Below, piece after piece: positions 18,994 to 28,566 of a stretch of 64,000 nucleotides of DNA (position 1 is its first letter; each line of letters starts with the position of its first letter). A program made the position numbers and the translations under genes. This DNA is from an uncultured Rhodocyclaceae bacterium. GTDB taxonomy: Bacteria; Pseudomonadota; Gammaproteobacteria; Burkholderiales; Rhodocyclaceae. A model generated the notes under the pieces. The model was not told the DNA's origin. It was given only the letters and a program-made list of their open reading frames with translations, and ran no database searches. Location: assembly GCA_907163225.1 (NCBI GenBank), contig OU015322.1, positions 1,899,001 to 1,963,000 on the forward strand, in the 5' to 3' direction.

Positions 18994-19866
18994 ATGCCCA
19001 CCACCGCCCCTGTACCGCCCAGTCCGCCACTGGTACTCGTCTTTTCTGCCAGCGACCCATCGGCCGGCGCCGGCATGCAGGCAGACATCCTGACCCTGGC
19101 CAGCCTGGGCTGCCACCCGCTCAGCGCACTGACCGCCGTGACGGTTCAGGATACGGTCGGCGTGCAAAGCGTGCACCCGATTGCGGCCGAGTTGCTGGAG
19201 CAACAGGCGCGTACCATCCTCGAAGACATGCCGGTGGCGGCCTTCAAAATCGGCATGTTGGGTAGCGTTGAAAACGTGCTGGCAGTTGCCGAAATCATTG
19301 CCGACTATCCGGAGATCCCGCTGATTTTCGACCCGGTGCTGGCTTCCGGGCGCGGCGATGAACTATCGAGCGAAGACGTGATTTCGGCGATCCGCGAAAT
19401 ATTGCTGCCGCAAACCACGCTGCTCACGCCCAACGCGCCAGAAGCACGGCGACTGGCGGAAAGCGACGACGATGACGGCGAGCCGTCGATCGATATCTGC
19501 GCCCAGCGCCTGATCGAAATGGGCGCGCAATACGTGCTGATTACAGGCACTCACGAAAACACGCCGCAGGTCATCAACACCCTGTACGGCGCCGAAGGCG
19601 TCATCCGTAGCGACACCTGGGAACGCCTGCCCGGCAGTTACCACGGCTCGGGCTGCACGCTGGCCTCAGCCATTGCCGGCTGCATCGCTGGCGGCGCCAG
19701 TCTTGAAGAGGCGGTGCGCGATGCCCAGGACTACACCTGGCAAGCGCTGGCCAACGGTTTCCGCGCCGGCATGGGTCAATTCATTCCCGACCGCTTTTTC
19801 TGGGCACGCGGCGGAGACGACAATGCGGCCCAAGAAAAGGGCGACGGCAAAGCTGATGACCAGTAA
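18994..19866 (+). CDS. thiD: Hydroxymethylpyrimidine / phosphomethylpyrimidine kinase
   Basis: Two successive phosphorylations of HMP to HMP-PP in thiamine synthesis; ribokinase-like fold, 290 residues. Signature segments: [18 protein letters not shown] near residue 14, FKIGMLGS near 85, [15 protein letters not shown] near 112, [11 protein letters not shown] near 143 and the anion hole/base region [18 protein letters not shown] near 212. The tail after residue 270 is charged and probably not part of the fold. A TAAAAT box at 18937-18942 is a candidate -10. No TPP riboswitch was recognised in the leader, unlike thiC. First gene of thiD-thiE-hemL-gdx. Confidence 0.95.
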   Translation: MPTTAPVPPSPPLVLVFSASDPSAGAGMQADILTLASLGCHPLSALTAVTVQDTVGVQSVHPIAAELLEQQARTILEDMPVAAFKIGMLGSVENVLAVAEIIADYPEIPLIFDPVLASGRGDELSSEDVISAIREILLPQTTLLTPNAPEARRLAESDDDDGEPSIDICAQRLIEMGAQYVLITGTHENTPQVINTLYGAEGVIRSDTWERLPGSYHGSGCTLASAIAGCIAGGASLEEAVRDAQDYTWQALANGFRAGMGQFIPDRFFWARGGDDNAAQEKGDGKADDQ

Positions 19867-20488
19867 ATTGCGCGGGCTTTACGCCATTACGCCGGAATAC
19901 ACCGACGGTGCTCGCCTGCTGGCAGACCTTGAAGCGGCGCTGACGGGCGGTTGCCGCGTTGTCCAGTATCGCGACAAATTGAGCAGCATGGCGGAGCGCG
20001 TCACCCGCGCCCGCACCCTGCGCGAACTGACCCGCCGTTACGGTGCCCGACTGCTGATCAACGACGACATTGCCCTGGCCATTCTGGTCGACGCCGACGG
20101 TGTCCATCTTGGCAAGGACGATGGCAACCTGATCGCCGCCCGCGCCTTGCTCGGCCCCAAGCGGATTCTCGGCGCCTCCTGTTACGCCGATTTCGCTGCT
20201 GCGCGGGCTGCGGATGCAGCCGGGGTCGATTACGTCGCCTTCGGTGCAGTCTATCCGTCGCCGACCAAGCCGGGCGCCCCGCTGGCTTCCAGCAATTTGT
20301 TTTTTGACGCAAAAATCGGGTTGACCGCAGGAAGTTGCGCCATCGGCGGCATCACGCTGGCCAACGCCCCGCCGCTCATCGCCGCTGGCGCCGATCTGCT
20401 CGCCGTTATTTCCGACCTGTTCAGCGCCCCCGACATCGCGGCGCGCGCTACCGCCTATCAACGTCTTTTCGAGGAGCACTCTGCATGA
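19856..20488 (+). CDS. thiE: Thiamine-phosphate synthase
   Basis: Joins HMP-PP and thiazole phosphate to thiamine phosphate; TIM barrel of 210 residues. Motifs: [12 protein letters not shown] at the N-terminus, [13 protein letters not shown] near 36, [20 protein letters not shown] near 63, [18 protein letters not shown] near 100, [18 protein letters not shown] near 120 and [10 protein letters not shown] near 160. The ATG at 19856 overlaps the thiD end by 11 bases; an in-frame ATG at 19823 is possible but adds residues absent from the family. A copy of the dispersed element (20300-20331) lies inside the gene, read as GLTAGS. Confidence 0.94.
   Translation: MTSKLRGLYAITPEYTDGARLLADLEAALTGGCRVVQYRDKLSSMAERVTRARTLRELTRRYGARLLINDDIALAILVDADGVHLGKDDGNLIAARALLGPKRILGASCYADFAAARAADAAGVDYVAFGAVYPSPTKPGAPLASSNLFFDAKIGLTAGSCAIGGITLANAPPLIAAGADLLAVISDLFSAPDIAARATAYQRLFEEHSA
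20300..20331 (+). repeat. Dispersed GGTTGACCG element inside thiE
   Basis: T tract, then GACGCAAAAATCGGGTTGACC and GCAGG. It resembles the copy at 57027-57058 (shared GCGCAAA/GACGCAAA then CGGGTTGACCG), suggesting a common origin or common constraint, although this one is in coding sequence. Confidence 0.5.
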
Positions 20489-21768
20489 CTTCCCGCAACC
20501 AGCAACTGTTCGAACGCGCCCAGCGCCACATTCCCGGCGGCGTCAATTCGCCCGTCCGCGCCTTCCGCTCGGTCGGCGGCACGCCCTGTTTCTTCCAGAA
20601 GGGCGTCGGCCCCAAGGTGCAGGATGCGGACGGCAAGTGGTACACCGACTACGTCGGCTCGTGGGGCCCGATGATCCTCGGCCACGCTCATCCGGACGTG
20701 ATTGCCGCCGTGCAGGCTGCCGTGGTCGATGGCCTGTCCTTCGGTGCGCCGACCGAGAAGGAAGTCGACATCGCCGACCTGCTGTGCGAACTGGTGCCGT
20801 CGATGGAGATGGTGCGTCTGGTTTCCTCGGGCACCGAAGCGACGATGAGCGCCATCCGTCTGGCTCGCGGCTACACCGGCCGCGACATCCTGATCAAGTT
20901 TGAAGGCTGCTACCACGGTCATTCCGACGGCCTGCTGGTCAAGGCTGGCTCCGGCCTGCTGACTTTCGGCAACCCGTCGTCCAGCGGCGTTCCGGCCGGC
21001 GTGGCGGAGAACACGATGGTGCTGACCTACAACGATCCACAGGAACTGGCCGAGGCTTTCGCCAAACATGGCGACAAGATCGCCGCCATCATCGTCGAGC
21101 CGGTGGTCGGCAACATGAATCTGATTGCCCCTACGGCCGAATTCCTCAAGGCCATGCGCGAGCTGTGCACGAAAAACGGTTCCGTGCTGATTTTTGACGA
21201 GGTGATGACCGGTTTCCGTGTCGACCTGAAAAGCGCCCAGGGCCTGTTCGGCATCACCCCCGATCTATCCACTTTCGGCAAGGTGGTCGGCGGCGGCATG
21301 CCGCTCGGCGCCTTTGGCGGTCGACGGGAAATAATGGAAAAAATCGCCCCGCTCGGCCCGGTCTATCAGGCCGGTACCCTGTCTGGCAATCCGATTGCCA
21401 CGGCAGCCGGCTTGGCGACCCTGAAGCTGGTTCAGGAAAAAGGCTTCTACGAGGCGTTGACCGCAAAAACCAAGGCGCTGTGCGATGGCCTCGTCGCCGC
21501 TGCGAAGAAACACGGCGTCGCCTTTGCCGCCCAGAACATCGGCGGCATGTTCGGCCTGTATTTCGCCGAAAAATGCCCGGGCACCTACGACGAAGTGTTG
21601 GCCTGCGACAAGGAAGCCTTCAACCGCTTCTTCCACGCCATGCTCGACGCCGGTCATTACTTCGCGCCCTCGGCCTTCGAAGCCGGCTTCGTCTCGGCCG
21701 CTCACTCGGACGCCGACATCGCGGCGACCATCGCCGCCGCCGACGCCTACTTCGCCACGCTGAAGTGA
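20485..21768 (+). CDS. hemL: Glutamate-1-semialdehyde 2,1-aminomutase
   Basis: PLP enzyme converting glutamate-1-semialdehyde to 5-aminolevulinate, the C5 entry to tetrapyrroles. 427 residues. N-terminus [20 protein letters not shown] is typical; [20 protein letters not shown] lies near 120, [17 protein letters not shown] near 145, the PLP aspartate region [11 protein letters not shown] near 240 and the lysine loop [20 protein letters not shown] near 262. Overlaps thiE by 4 bases (ATGA). Its presence behind thiamine genes is a common betaproteobacterial arrangement rather than a pathway link. Confidence 0.96.
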   Translation: MTSRNQQLFERAQRHIPGGVNSPVRAFRSVGGTPCFFQKGVGPKVQDADGKWYTDYVGSWGPMILGHAHPDVIAAVQAAVVDGLSFGAPTEKEVDIADLLCELVPSMEMVRLVSSGTEATMSAIRLARGYTGRDILIKFEGCYHGHSDGLLVKAGSGLLTFGNPSSSGVPAGVAENTMVLTYNDPQELAEAFAKHGDKIAAIIVEPVVGNMNLIAPTAEFLKAMRELCTKNGSVLIFDEVMTGFRVDLKSAQGLFGITPDLSTFGKVVGGGMPLGAFGGRREIMEKIAPLGPVYQAGTLSGNPIATAAGLATLKLVQEKGFYEALTAKTKALCDGLVAAAKKHGVAFAAQNIGGMFGLYFAEKCPGTYDEVLACDKEAFNRFFHAMLDAGHYFAPSAFEAGFVSAAHSDADIAATIAAADAYFATLK

Positions 21769-22103
21769 GCTCGGGTTCCGCCTGGCTGATCCTGTTCGTT
21801 GCCGGTCTCTGCGAGATCGGCTGGGCGGTCGGGCTGAAATACACCGAAGGGTTCAGCCGACTTTGGCCATCGGTCGCAACGCTGGTGGCGATGATTGCCA
21901 GCGTCGTCCTGCTCGGCTGGTCGCTGAAAGTGCTGCCGCTGGGCACGGCCTATGCCGTGTGGACCGGCATTGGCGCCGTCGGCACGGCGATTCTCGGCAT
22001 CTACCTGTTTGGTGAATCGAAGGAAGTGGCGCGGCTGGTCAGCATCGGGCTGATCGTGGCCGGCATTGTCGGCTTGAAGCTGCTGACACCCGACTCACAC
22101 TGA
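21765..22103 (+). CDS. gdx: Gdx/SugE-type small multidrug-resistance family guanidinium exporter
   Basis: Four-helix SMR transporter of 112 residues; the SugE/Gdx branch exports guanidinium in exchange for protons as an antiparallel dimer. The start is GTG overlapping the hemL stop (GTGA), giving [20 protein letters not shown]; no ATG fits. The essential glutamate is in [18 protein letters not shown] near residue 15, and the Gdx-type segment [19 protein letters not shown] near 60 separates it from the EmrE branch. Here it is the last gene of the thiD-thiE-hemL operon and has no guanidine riboswitch of its own that I can see. Confidence 0.9.
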   Translation: MSSGSAWLILFVAGLCEIGWAVGLKYTEGFSRLWPSVATLVAMIASVVLLGWSLKVLPLGTAYAVWTGIGAVGTAILGIYLFGESKEVARLVSIGLIVAGIVGLKLLTPDSH

Positions 22104-22106
22104 ATC

Positions 22107-22135
22107 CCACGGTCAACCGGAAAAAACGGCCAAAA
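22107..22135 (-). repeat. Dispersed GGTTGACCG element, extended copy
   Basis: On the minus strand: TTTTGGCCG, T tract, CCGGTTGACCGTGG. One of the best matches to the extended consensus. It lies between the convergent stops of gdx and mgtE. Confidence 0.7.
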
Positions 22136-22156
22136 CTGAAATGGCCGGGCGGGCAG

Positions 22157-23599
22157 CTACATCAGGAACAGGGTCGCCAGCCCGAGGAAGATGAAGAAGC
22201 CGCCGGAATCGGTCAGGGCGGTGATCATCACCGACCCGCCCATGGCCGGGTCGGCGCCGAATTTCTGGCGCAGCAGGGGAATGCCGACGCCGGCCGACGC
22301 CGCCAGCAACAGATTGAGCGTCATGGCCGAGGTCATCACGAAACCCAGCTGAGCGCTGCCGTACAGCCACCAGGCGGCCAGCCCGAGCAAGCTGCCCCAG
22401 ATCACACCGTTGAAGGCTGCCACGCCGAGCTCCTTGCGCAGCAAGCGACGCATGGCATCGGGCTGGACTTGGCCCATGGCGATGGCGCGCACGATCATGG
22501 TGATCGTCTGGTTGCCGGAATTGCCGCCAATGCCGGCCACGATGGGCATCAGCGCGGCAAGCGCCACCAGCTTTTCGATTGAATCTTCAAAGGCGCCAAT
22601 CACCCGCGATGCGATGAACGCCGTGACCAGATTGACCGCCAGCCAGGCCCAACGGTTTTTCACCGAATCCCAGACCGAGGCGAAAATGTCTTCTTCCTCG
22701 CGCAGACCGGCCTGCGCCAACTGCTCGCTCTCGGCTTCCTCGCGGATGAAGTCCACCACTGCATTCACGGTGACGCGGCCAACCAGTCGGCCATCCGGGT
22801 CGACCACCGGGGCCGAAACAAGGTCGTAGCGCTCGAAGGCCTTGGCGGCTTCTTCGGCCAAATCGTCGGGTTCGAGCTCGACGTAATCGGTCTGCATCAA
22901 GGTGCCGACTTCGACATCCACCTCATTGACCAGCAGAATGTTGAGCGGCAGGACGCCCTTCAGGCATTCATTGCGGTCGACGACAAAAAGCTGGTCGGTA
23001 TGGTCGGGAAGTTCGTCGAAACGGCGCAGATAGCGCAGCACAACTTCAAGCGAAATATCTTCGCGAACGGTGACCATGTCGAAATCCATGATCGACCCCA
23101 CCGACTCGTCCGGATAGGACATCGCGGCGCGCAGTTGCTCGCGCTCGTCCACCGACATGCTGCGAAAAACATCATCAATAACGCCTTGCGGCAAATCAGG
23201 CGCAAGGTCGGCCAGCGCATCGGCATCCAGCGTTTCGGCAGCCGCCACCAGTTCGGTGCGGCCCATCGACTCGATCAGCGTTTCCCGAACGGCATCCGAC
23301 ACTTCGAGAAGGATTTCACCTTCCAGCTCCGGATTGACCAAGCCCCAGACGATCAGTCGCTCATCCTGCGGCAAGGCCTCGAGTATGTAAGCGATGTCAG
23401 CCGGATGCATCGGATCCAAGCGGGCCTGCAACTCGTTCAGGTGCTGCTTGTGCACCATGTCCTCGACGATATCGTGGCGCGGCCCTTCCTGCCGATGCAC
23501 CAGCTCCTCGACCAGCTTGTGCCGGGCGAGCAGGGTCTGCACCTCGGCGAGGCGCTCCTGCAAGTCTTCGGTATCGGTAAGCTGGGCTTCTTCGCTCAT
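22157..23599 (-). CDS. mgtE: MgtE family magnesium transporter
   Basis: Mg2+-gated channel/transporter of the inner membrane; 480 residues. Cytosolic N domain first (helical repeats with LLEVSDAVRETLIESMG near 110), then two CBS domains (FVVDRNECLKGVLPLNILL near 210 and LVSAPVVDPDGRLVGRVTVN near 262), a connecting helix, and a membrane domain with five hydrophobic segments that includes the pore signature MPIVAGIGGNSGNQT near 370 and the C-terminal GGFFIFLGLATLFLM. ATG at 23599 starts MSEEAQLTDTEDLQ; 20 upstream in-frame codons look non-coding. A TAAAAT box at 23625-23630 (minus) could be its -10. Confidence 0.95.
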   Translation of the reverse strand: MSEEAQLTDTEDLQERLAEVQTLLARHKLVEELVHRQEGPRHDIVEDMVHKQHLNELQARLDPMHPADIAYILEALPQDERLIVWGLVNPELEGEILLEVSDAVRETLIESMGRTELVAAAETLDADALADLAPDLPQGVIDDVFRSMSVDEREQLRAAMSYPDESVGSIMDFDMVTVREDISLEVVLRYLRRFDELPDHTDQLFVVDRNECLKGVLPLNILLVNEVDVEVGTLMQTDYVELEPDDLAEEAAKAFERYDLVSAPVVDPDGRLVGRVTVNAVVDFIREEAESEQLAQAGLREEEDIFASVWDSVKNRWAWLAVNLVTAFIASRVIGAFEDSIEKLVALAALMPIVAGIGGNSGNQTITMIVRAIAMGQVQPDAMRRLLRKELGVAAFNGVIWGSLLGLAAWWLYGSAQLGFVMTSAMTLNLLLAASAGVGIPLLRQKFGADPAMGGSVMITALTDSGGFFIFLGLATLFLM

Positions 23600-23693
23600 G
23601 GTGCGCCGCCGCAAAAGGTGGGGCATTTTAGCACCGGGCGAATCGCCGGGTTTCGACAAAATTTCTGCGGAAAACCCTTATCGAGGCAATCCC

Positions 23694-24389
23694 TCAGGGC
23701 ACCTCGGCGCCGGGCATGCGGCCGAGGATAATGGCCGCCTTGCGGCCCAGGCCTGGCGCCCCCCGGCTGCGGTCGTAGTAGCGCGGATTCGGCACCATGC
23801 CGGCCAGCCGGGCCGCCTGCTCCGGCCCGAGTTGGGCGGCACTGAGGTTGTAATAGTGGCGGGCCGCTGCCTCGGCGCCAAAAACGCCGTTGCCCCACTC
23901 GATCACGTTGAGATAGACCTCGAGAATCCGCCGCTTGCTCCACAGATTTTCCAGCATCAGCGTGATGATCGCTTCTTCGGCTTTGCGGAAATACGACTTG
24001 GTCGGCGTCAGGAACAGATTTTTCGCCAGTTGCTGGCTGATGGTCGAACCGCCGGCGACAAAGCGCCCTTTTTTCTGGTTCTTTTCCATCGCTTTCTGCA
24101 TGCCTTCCCAGTCGAAGCCTTCATGATCGACGAACTTGGCATCTTCAGCCGCGATAATGGCGCGCTTCAGGTGGGCAGAAATGCGTTCGTAGGGAACCCA
24201 CTGCTGCTTCAACTGTGCCTCCGGATTTTTCTGGCGCAATTCGGCCAGGCGAATTTCCATGAAGCGGGTTTCGCCGGGATTGACCCAGCCCCACAGCAGA
24301 ACCCAACCGAGCAGCCAAAGCTGCCAGACCAGGAACAGTCCGATCACGCCCAGCGCAGCCCATTTCAACCAACGGCCAACAAGGCTCAT
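23694..24389 (-). CDS. mtgA: Monofunctional biosynthetic peptidoglycan transglycosylase
   Basis: GT51 glycosyltransferase polymerising lipid II into glycan strands; 231 residues with one N-terminal membrane anchor (WAALGVIGLFLVWQLWLLGWVLLW). Catalytic motif EDAKFVDHEGFDWEGMQKAM near residue 81, then GGSTISQQLAKNLFL near 113, RKAEEAIITLMLE near 133 and WGNGVFGAEAAARHYY near 170. Complete. The ATG follows directly on the wrecked aroE segment and lacks a recognisable Shine-Dalgarno sequence, consistent with loss of the normal upstream region. If aroE is truly disrupted, expression of mtgA may have changed. Confidence 0.94.
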   Translation of the reverse strand: MSLVGRWLKWAALGVIGLFLVWQLWLLGWVLLWGWVNPGETRFMEIRLAELRQKNPEAQLKQQWVPYERISAHLKRAIIAAEDAKFVDHEGFDWEGMQKAMEKNQKKGRFVAGGSTISQQLAKNLFLTPTKSYFRKAEEAIITLMLENLWSKRRILEVYLNVIEWGNGVFGAEAAARHYYNLSAAQLGPEQAARLAGMVPNPRYYDRSRGAPGLGRKAAIILGRMPGAEVP

Positions 24390-24399
24390 GCGGTGATCA

Positions 24400-25198
24400 C
24401 GCCGCGGAGGCGCCGCCGGAATCGAGCAGAAGATGCGCTTGGCCGGCTAACGAAAATCCCAAATCAAACGTGAGGTTCACGCACCAGGCCAGCCCGTCGG
24501 TGTTGTGCCAAAGATCTCGGCGACGTTGAAAAGCCAGAGTTATTGACCGCACCTGCCAAGGGCGGCCGACCGAGGCGCGTCGCCCAGACGAAAGGCGGTC
24601 GATCATGCCTTTACGGCGGGTGCGGTTCTTCACTGGGCTTTTGCGCCGCCGTCGTACCGAGCGCTTGATTGGCTAGGCGGCGCTTCGCTCGGATATGACG
24701 AGGTGTGGGAACGCTCAGACACAGACCCAGCGTCGTGCAGGGGCGTGTGCGCAGGGGCTGATGAGGGGGGCGGCGGGGCGAGCTCCGCTCTCAACATGCT
24801 AGGGGAATCGCGGAGAAACGTCATCGCGTCGTCGCGGCGGACCGGGCGCGTCCAGGTGTGCGCCTCCGAGACCAGGCGGCGCCGAGGAGCGCGCGTGCGT
24901 CTAGTCACCAGCCGTGCGGCGACGCAGTCGCGCTGGTGGAGAAACACGGCGCAGGCCCGCGCTCGCGGGCGAGGCGGCGAGGCGGTGAAAGTGTGCAGTC
25001 AAGTTTAAGTCCCTGAGACAAACGGGTGGGAAGGAGAGATGCGGTCCCCCTCGGCTGGTCAGTACAATGCCGTTCGACCGCTGCAAGCCGTGCCTCGTAG
25101 GTCATGTCCTGCCCGGTTTCAGCGGCAAAGGCCGCATGAATGGCGGGTGATTTCGAATGGGCAATCGGGTTGCCAAAAACGCAGTACAAGTCGCTCAT
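24400..25198 (-). pseudogene. aroE: aroE (shikimate dehydrogenase), broken
   Basis: The first 43 codons (25198-25070) are a normal AroE N-terminus: [20 protein letters not shown] and onward to RLAAVER. After that the reading frame meets unrelated, very CpG-rich sequence for about 550 bases with stops in all useful frames. A second AroE piece follows at about 24520-24400: NTDG (24493-24504), then LGFSLAG, LLL and GGAS, matching the NTDG...LGF.L.G...LLLGAGGA core, but with several one- or two-base indels, including one just after GGAS that gives a stop. The C-terminal half is absent; mtgA begins at once. Intact genes have about 275 codons. It keeps the 4-base overlap with the TonB-like gene. 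Either a true pseudogene or a misassembled stretch. Two short open frames inside it resemble no family I know and are not called. Confidence 0.8.
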
Positions 25199-26091
25199 TT
25201 GCTCGCCGTATTCAGAGAATCGCCCTGCGTGAAATACCAGGTTCGCCCGAAGGACAAGACGGTCGCGCCGCCCAGCCCATCCTGGGGAATGGGGCCAAAG
25301 GGCGCCGCCATCCGGAGAATGCGCAGCGCTGCCTGATCCAGCACCTTGTGCCCGGAAGATTTCGAAATTTCGGCGTTGTACAGGCTGCCATCCTCGGCCC
25401 GCAGCTCTACGAATAGAACCACCGCGCCATAGAGCTTGCCGCGTGCCTCAGGCGGGTAATTCAAGGTGCCTATGCGTTCGATTTTTTGCTTCCATGCGTC
25501 CAGATAGGAAGCCAGCGAGTACTCCTCGGTTCGCGCACCCACAAATTTCTTGCGCGGCCGTTTACTGTACTCATCAACCGATTTGCTGATTTCGCCCTCC
25601 AGCCGGGCCATCGCCCGTGCCGACTCGGCAAGATCGAGGCCGCTGACAGAGGGCACGACGGGCGCCGGCTGTTCTGCCGTCGTATTCGCGGCAGCAATAT
25701 TGCGCAGGCTCTTGGCCTGTGTCAGCAATCGCTGCTGGGCAGTTTCCAGTTCCTGCACGCGGCGCTGCATCTGCTGGATGGCATCTCCATCGTTCTTGGT
25801 CGGCGTCGGCGGCAACGGCGTCTTGGCCCGCCGGTTTTCATCGGTATTGCCGCCGCCATCCAGATTAGCCTGGGCCAGCGCTTGGGCATCGTGCGGCTTG
25901 CGCGCTGATTTTGCGTTGACCAGAACAATGTCCATGGCCTTTTCCCGCATGGCTTTGGAGGCCTCAGGGAATTTAAAGTGCAGGCTAAGCAGTAGCGCGT
26001 GAAAGAGAACAGAGAGCCCGATTGCCAGCCACAAGCGGCGGTCCTGCTTCGCCACCGATGACAGATGCAGCGCAGCCCCCCTCTTTTTCAC
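25195..26091 (-). CDS. TonB-family energy-transducer-like protein
   Basis: 298 residues, inner-membrane anchored and periplasmic. One membrane segment near residue 22 ([20 protein letters not shown]), a Pro/Asn-rich linker, a short coiled coil ([20 protein letters not shown] near 110), and a C-terminal TonB-like domain near 205-290: [40 protein letters not shown] and [14 protein letters not shown]. The usual TonB lacks this coiled coil; similar proteins sit next to aroE in Rhodocyclales. No exbBD genes are near, so its partner is unknown. Overlaps rnb-like gene and aroE by 4 bases each. Confidence 0.85.
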   Translation of the reverse strand: MKKRGAALHLSSVAKQDRRLWLAIGLSVLFHALLLSLHFKFPEASKAMREKAMDIVLVNAKSARKPHDAQALAQANLDGGGNTDENRRAKTPLPPTPTKNDGDAIQQMQRRVQELETAQQRLLTQAKSLRNIAAANTTAEQPAPVVPSVSGLDLAESARAMARLEGEISKSVDEYSKRPRKKFVGARTEEYSLASYLDAWKQKIERIGTLNYPPEARGKLYGAVVLFVELRAEDGSLYNAEISKSSGHKVLDQAALRILRMAAPFGPIPQDGLGGATVLSFGRTWYFTQGDSLNTASK

Positions 26092-27989
26092 TGCTCGACT
26101 TCCTCCGTGGCGTCGGCCGGATCGTTGTCACCCAGCAGACTCACGAAGCGACAACTCACTTCCGGCGCCAGAAGATCGAGGTTTTCAAATAACAGCCGCA
26201 CGCGCTGCCCGGTGACCAGATCAGCCGGCAGGGAAGGCACGCGCAGCAACAACGGCAGATGATCAAGTTTGACGCTCTGCTCACGGCGCACCGTGGCATC
26301 GATTTCGCTCAAACCCTGCTGCTGAATCCAGCGCAGACACCAGTAACGCTCCATCTGGCGCTGAAAATCGGCGTAAGCGGCATAGGTTTGCTCAAAATCG
26401 CGCATGGCGCCGAACAATTCAGCCGACTTCTGGGCAAACGCCGGGGTTTCGCCCCTCAAACAGGCGATCAGCTGCCATTGGTTGACCATGTCGCAGTAAC
26501 GGCGCAGCGGCGAGGTCATCCAGGCGTATTGCGGCACGCCAAGGCCTTCGTGCGGCAGCGGCGAGGTGGTCATGCGCACCTTGCCCTGCGTCTGGGCGCG
26601 GTACAGGCAGGCAATGTTCTTCTCGGCGAGCAGGCCGCCCCAGGTCGAATTGGCGACGATCATCAACTCGGCGACCAGCTTGTCGAGCGGGCTGCCGCGC
26701 TTGCGTTCGGAAATCTCGACGGTGCAGTTGTCCGGATCGGCCAGATCGCCGCCGATTTCAAAGTTGTAATCGTTGATGCCCTGCATCGCCGACGGCTTGC
26801 CACGCCGGCCTTCGCAGGCGTTGGCAAAGTGCCAGAGATGGACCAACTCGTCCTTGAACGGCTGGTCGGGCAGCGGGCCATTGATCGTTTCGGCGTTGAA
26901 CCACGGCTCGATTTCGTGATGACGCAGGTTGGCGGCGATGTGCACTATTTCCAGCCGCGATTCGTGGCTCAGTATTTCCAGCGAATCGTTGACCGTCAGG
27001 TAGAGCGAGACGGCCGGACAATCGACGCCGCCGGCCAGCGTGTAGTTCTGGACCACGGCATCGGGCAGCATGGTGATCTTGTTGCCGGGCATGTAAACCG
27101 TCGACAAGCGGGCGCGGGCTATGCCATCGAGCGGCGAGCCGTGTTCGATGGCCAGCCCCGGTGCCGCGATGTGGATGCCGATGCGCGAACCGATGCCAGG
27201 CAGCTTGACGACCGACAGCGCATCGTCAATTTCGGTGGTGTTGGCGTCGTCGATCGAGAAAGCGCGGACGTCAGCGCGAGGCAGATCGCTAGGCAATTTT
27301 GGCGCTTCAAGCGCCGGGAAATTGACGCCCTTGGGAAACTGTTCGTGCAGGAAACGGCGGTAATGCAGGAAGTAGGGCGACTTGATGGCACCGCACTTGA
27401 AGAGCATTTGCGCCGCCGTCAGGCCGGTTTCGGCGCAGGCCGTCTCGAAGGCCTTGGTTTCGGATTTGTTGCGGTCTGGTGCGTAAAGCAGGGCATCGGT
27501 CAGCGCGCCGATTTCCGGCGGCAGGCGGAATTCCTTCAGCTCACCAATCCAGCCTTCCATCGCGAGCGCTTGCTGACGCTTTTTTTCAAGGCTGGCCAGA
27601 GCAGCTGCGAGAATGTCGGCAGGCGCCTTGCGGAAGCGGCCCTTGCCTTTGCGGTGGAAATAGACGGGCGCGGCGTGCACGGCAAGCAGCACCGCCGTCG
27701 CTTCGAGCGGGCTGGGCTCGTGTCCGTAGTAATCACGGGCAAAATCCAGAAACGAAAATTCGCCATCGTTCACGCACTCCCAGAGGAATTCTGCTTCGAT
27801 TTCTTCAGCCAGCGGTGTGGCCTGATCGAGCAAGGCAGCCGCCGACGGTTTCTCGAAACGCAGCAACACCGTTGCGGCCTTGATCTTGCTGCGCTTGCCG
27901 CTCGGCATTTCGACCTGCAACGAACTGTCGTTGTCAGCCATGATGCTGCCGGCTTTAAAACCGCCATCTTCTTCAAACAATACATTCAT
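26088..27989 (-). CDS. RNB-domain 3'-5' exoribonuclease (RNase II family)
   Basis: 633 residues, cytosolic. The ATG at 27989 gives MNVLFEEDGGFKAGSIMADN; codons further upstream are antisense to the esterase gene. An N-terminal OB-like region comes first, then the RNB catalytic motif FSIDDANTTEIDDALSVVKL near residue 240 with the four clustered acidic residues, the segment MTTSPLPHEGLGVPQYAWMT near 485 with the conserved SPLRRYCDMVNQ just after it, and a short C-terminal S1-like tail. Shorter than RNase R and lacking its basic tail, so RNase II-like; the family is often mislabelled VacB. Overlaps the TonB-like gene by 4 bases. Confidence 0.9.
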   Translation of the reverse strand: MNVLFEEDGGFKAGSIMADNDSSLQVEMPSGKRSKIKAATVLLRFEKPSAAALLDQATPLAEEIEAEFLWECVNDGEFSFLDFARDYYGHEPSPLEATAVLLAVHAAPVYFHRKGKGRFRKAPADILAAALASLEKKRQQALAMEGWIGELKEFRLPPEIGALTDALLYAPDRNKSETKAFETACAETGLTAAQMLFKCGAIKSPYFLHYRRFLHEQFPKGVNFPALEAPKLPSDLPRADVRAFSIDDANTTEIDDALSVVKLPGIGSRIGIHIAAPGLAIEHGSPLDGIARARLSTVYMPGNKITMLPDAVVQNYTLAGGVDCPAVSLYLTVNDSLEILSHESRLEIVHIAANLRHHEIEPWFNAETINGPLPDQPFKDELVHLWHFANACEGRRGKPSAMQGINDYNFEIGGDLADPDNCTVEISERKRGSPLDKLVAELMIVANSTWGGLLAEKNIACLYRAQTQGKVRMTTSPLPHEGLGVPQYAWMTSPLRRYCDMVNQWQLIACLRGETPAFAQKSAELFGAMRDFEQTYAAYADFQRQMERYWCLRWIQQQGLSEIDATVRREQSVKLDHLPLLLRVPSLPADLVTGQRVRLLFENLDLLAPEVSCRFVSLLGDNDPADATEEVEQ

Positions 27990-27996
27990 CGCCGGA

Positions 27997-28566
27997 TTAT
28001 AGCCCAGCGTATTCAATGATTTGCGGCAGGAAGCAGGGAAATTGCGTGAAGCCGTGTTCACCGCCCGGCAACACTGTTTGCCGGCAGCCGGCGTAGAAAT
28101 CCACGGCCTGCCGGTAATCCAGCACCTCGTCGCCGGTTTCGGCGAGCAGCCAGTAGCGCTCCGGCGTTGGCTGCCTGACCTGGGCTTGCAGCTGCGCGGC
28201 ATGCGCTTCGGTGAAGGTGAAACGCTCACCGCTATGGAAGTTGGCGTGATCGCCGACGAATTTGGCCAAATCCAGACGGTCGACCGCAGCCGGGTTGATC
28301 AGCACGGCGTTCACTCCGTGCTTTTCCGCCAAATGGTTGGCGTAATGCCCGCCCAGCGAACTGCCGATCAAGGTCACCGGCCCGCCGGCCTGTTCGATCA
28401 GGCGGCTGACACTGGCCACCGCCTCATCGGGCACCCACGACAGTTGCGGGCAGACGAACTGCGCCGCCATGCCGCGCCGTGCCATTTCCTCGGCCAGCAG
28501 CTGCGATTTCCACGAGGCCGGCGAGGAACAGAAGCCGTGCAGGTAAACGATCAGTGGGCGGTCCAT
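27997..28566 (-). CDS. YqiA-like alpha/beta-hydrolase (esterase)
   Basis: 189 residues, cytosolic. Oxyanion segment [16 protein letters not shown] near residue 9, nucleophile elbow [15 protein letters not shown] near 66 (G-S-S-L-G), an acidic residue in [11 protein letters not shown] near 146 and the catalytic His in GGEHGFTQF near 170, the full set expected for the YqiA/UPF0227 family. Substrate unknown. The start ATG at 28566 overlaps the end of uppP by 16 bases; longer in-frame starts run through uppP and are rejected. Confidence 0.88.
   Translation of the reverse strand: MDRPLIVYLHGFCSSPASWKSQLLAEEMARRGMAAQFVCPQLSWVPDEAVASVSRLIEQAGGPVTLIGSSLGGHYANHLAEKHGVNAVLINPAAVDRLDLAKFVGDHANFHSGERFTFTEAHAAQLQAQVRQPTPERYWLLAETGDEVLDYRQAVDFYAGCRQTVLPGGEHGFTQFPCFLPQIIEYAGL

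Noticed and set aside
22113-22156. GGCC...GGCC as a terminator stem between gdx and mgtE
   Set aside because: Only a 4-base pairing without a T tract; better explained by the dispersed element.
24630-25008. Overlapping frames on both strands within the unlike sequence in aroE
   Set aside because: Low-complexity Ser/Pro/Arg-rich products, no ribosome-binding site or family motif; probably chance frames in CpG-rich DNA.
26259-28019. 586-codon plus-strand frame
   Set aside because: Antisense to the RNB exonuclease, whose motifs are clear; such mirror frames are common at this G+C.
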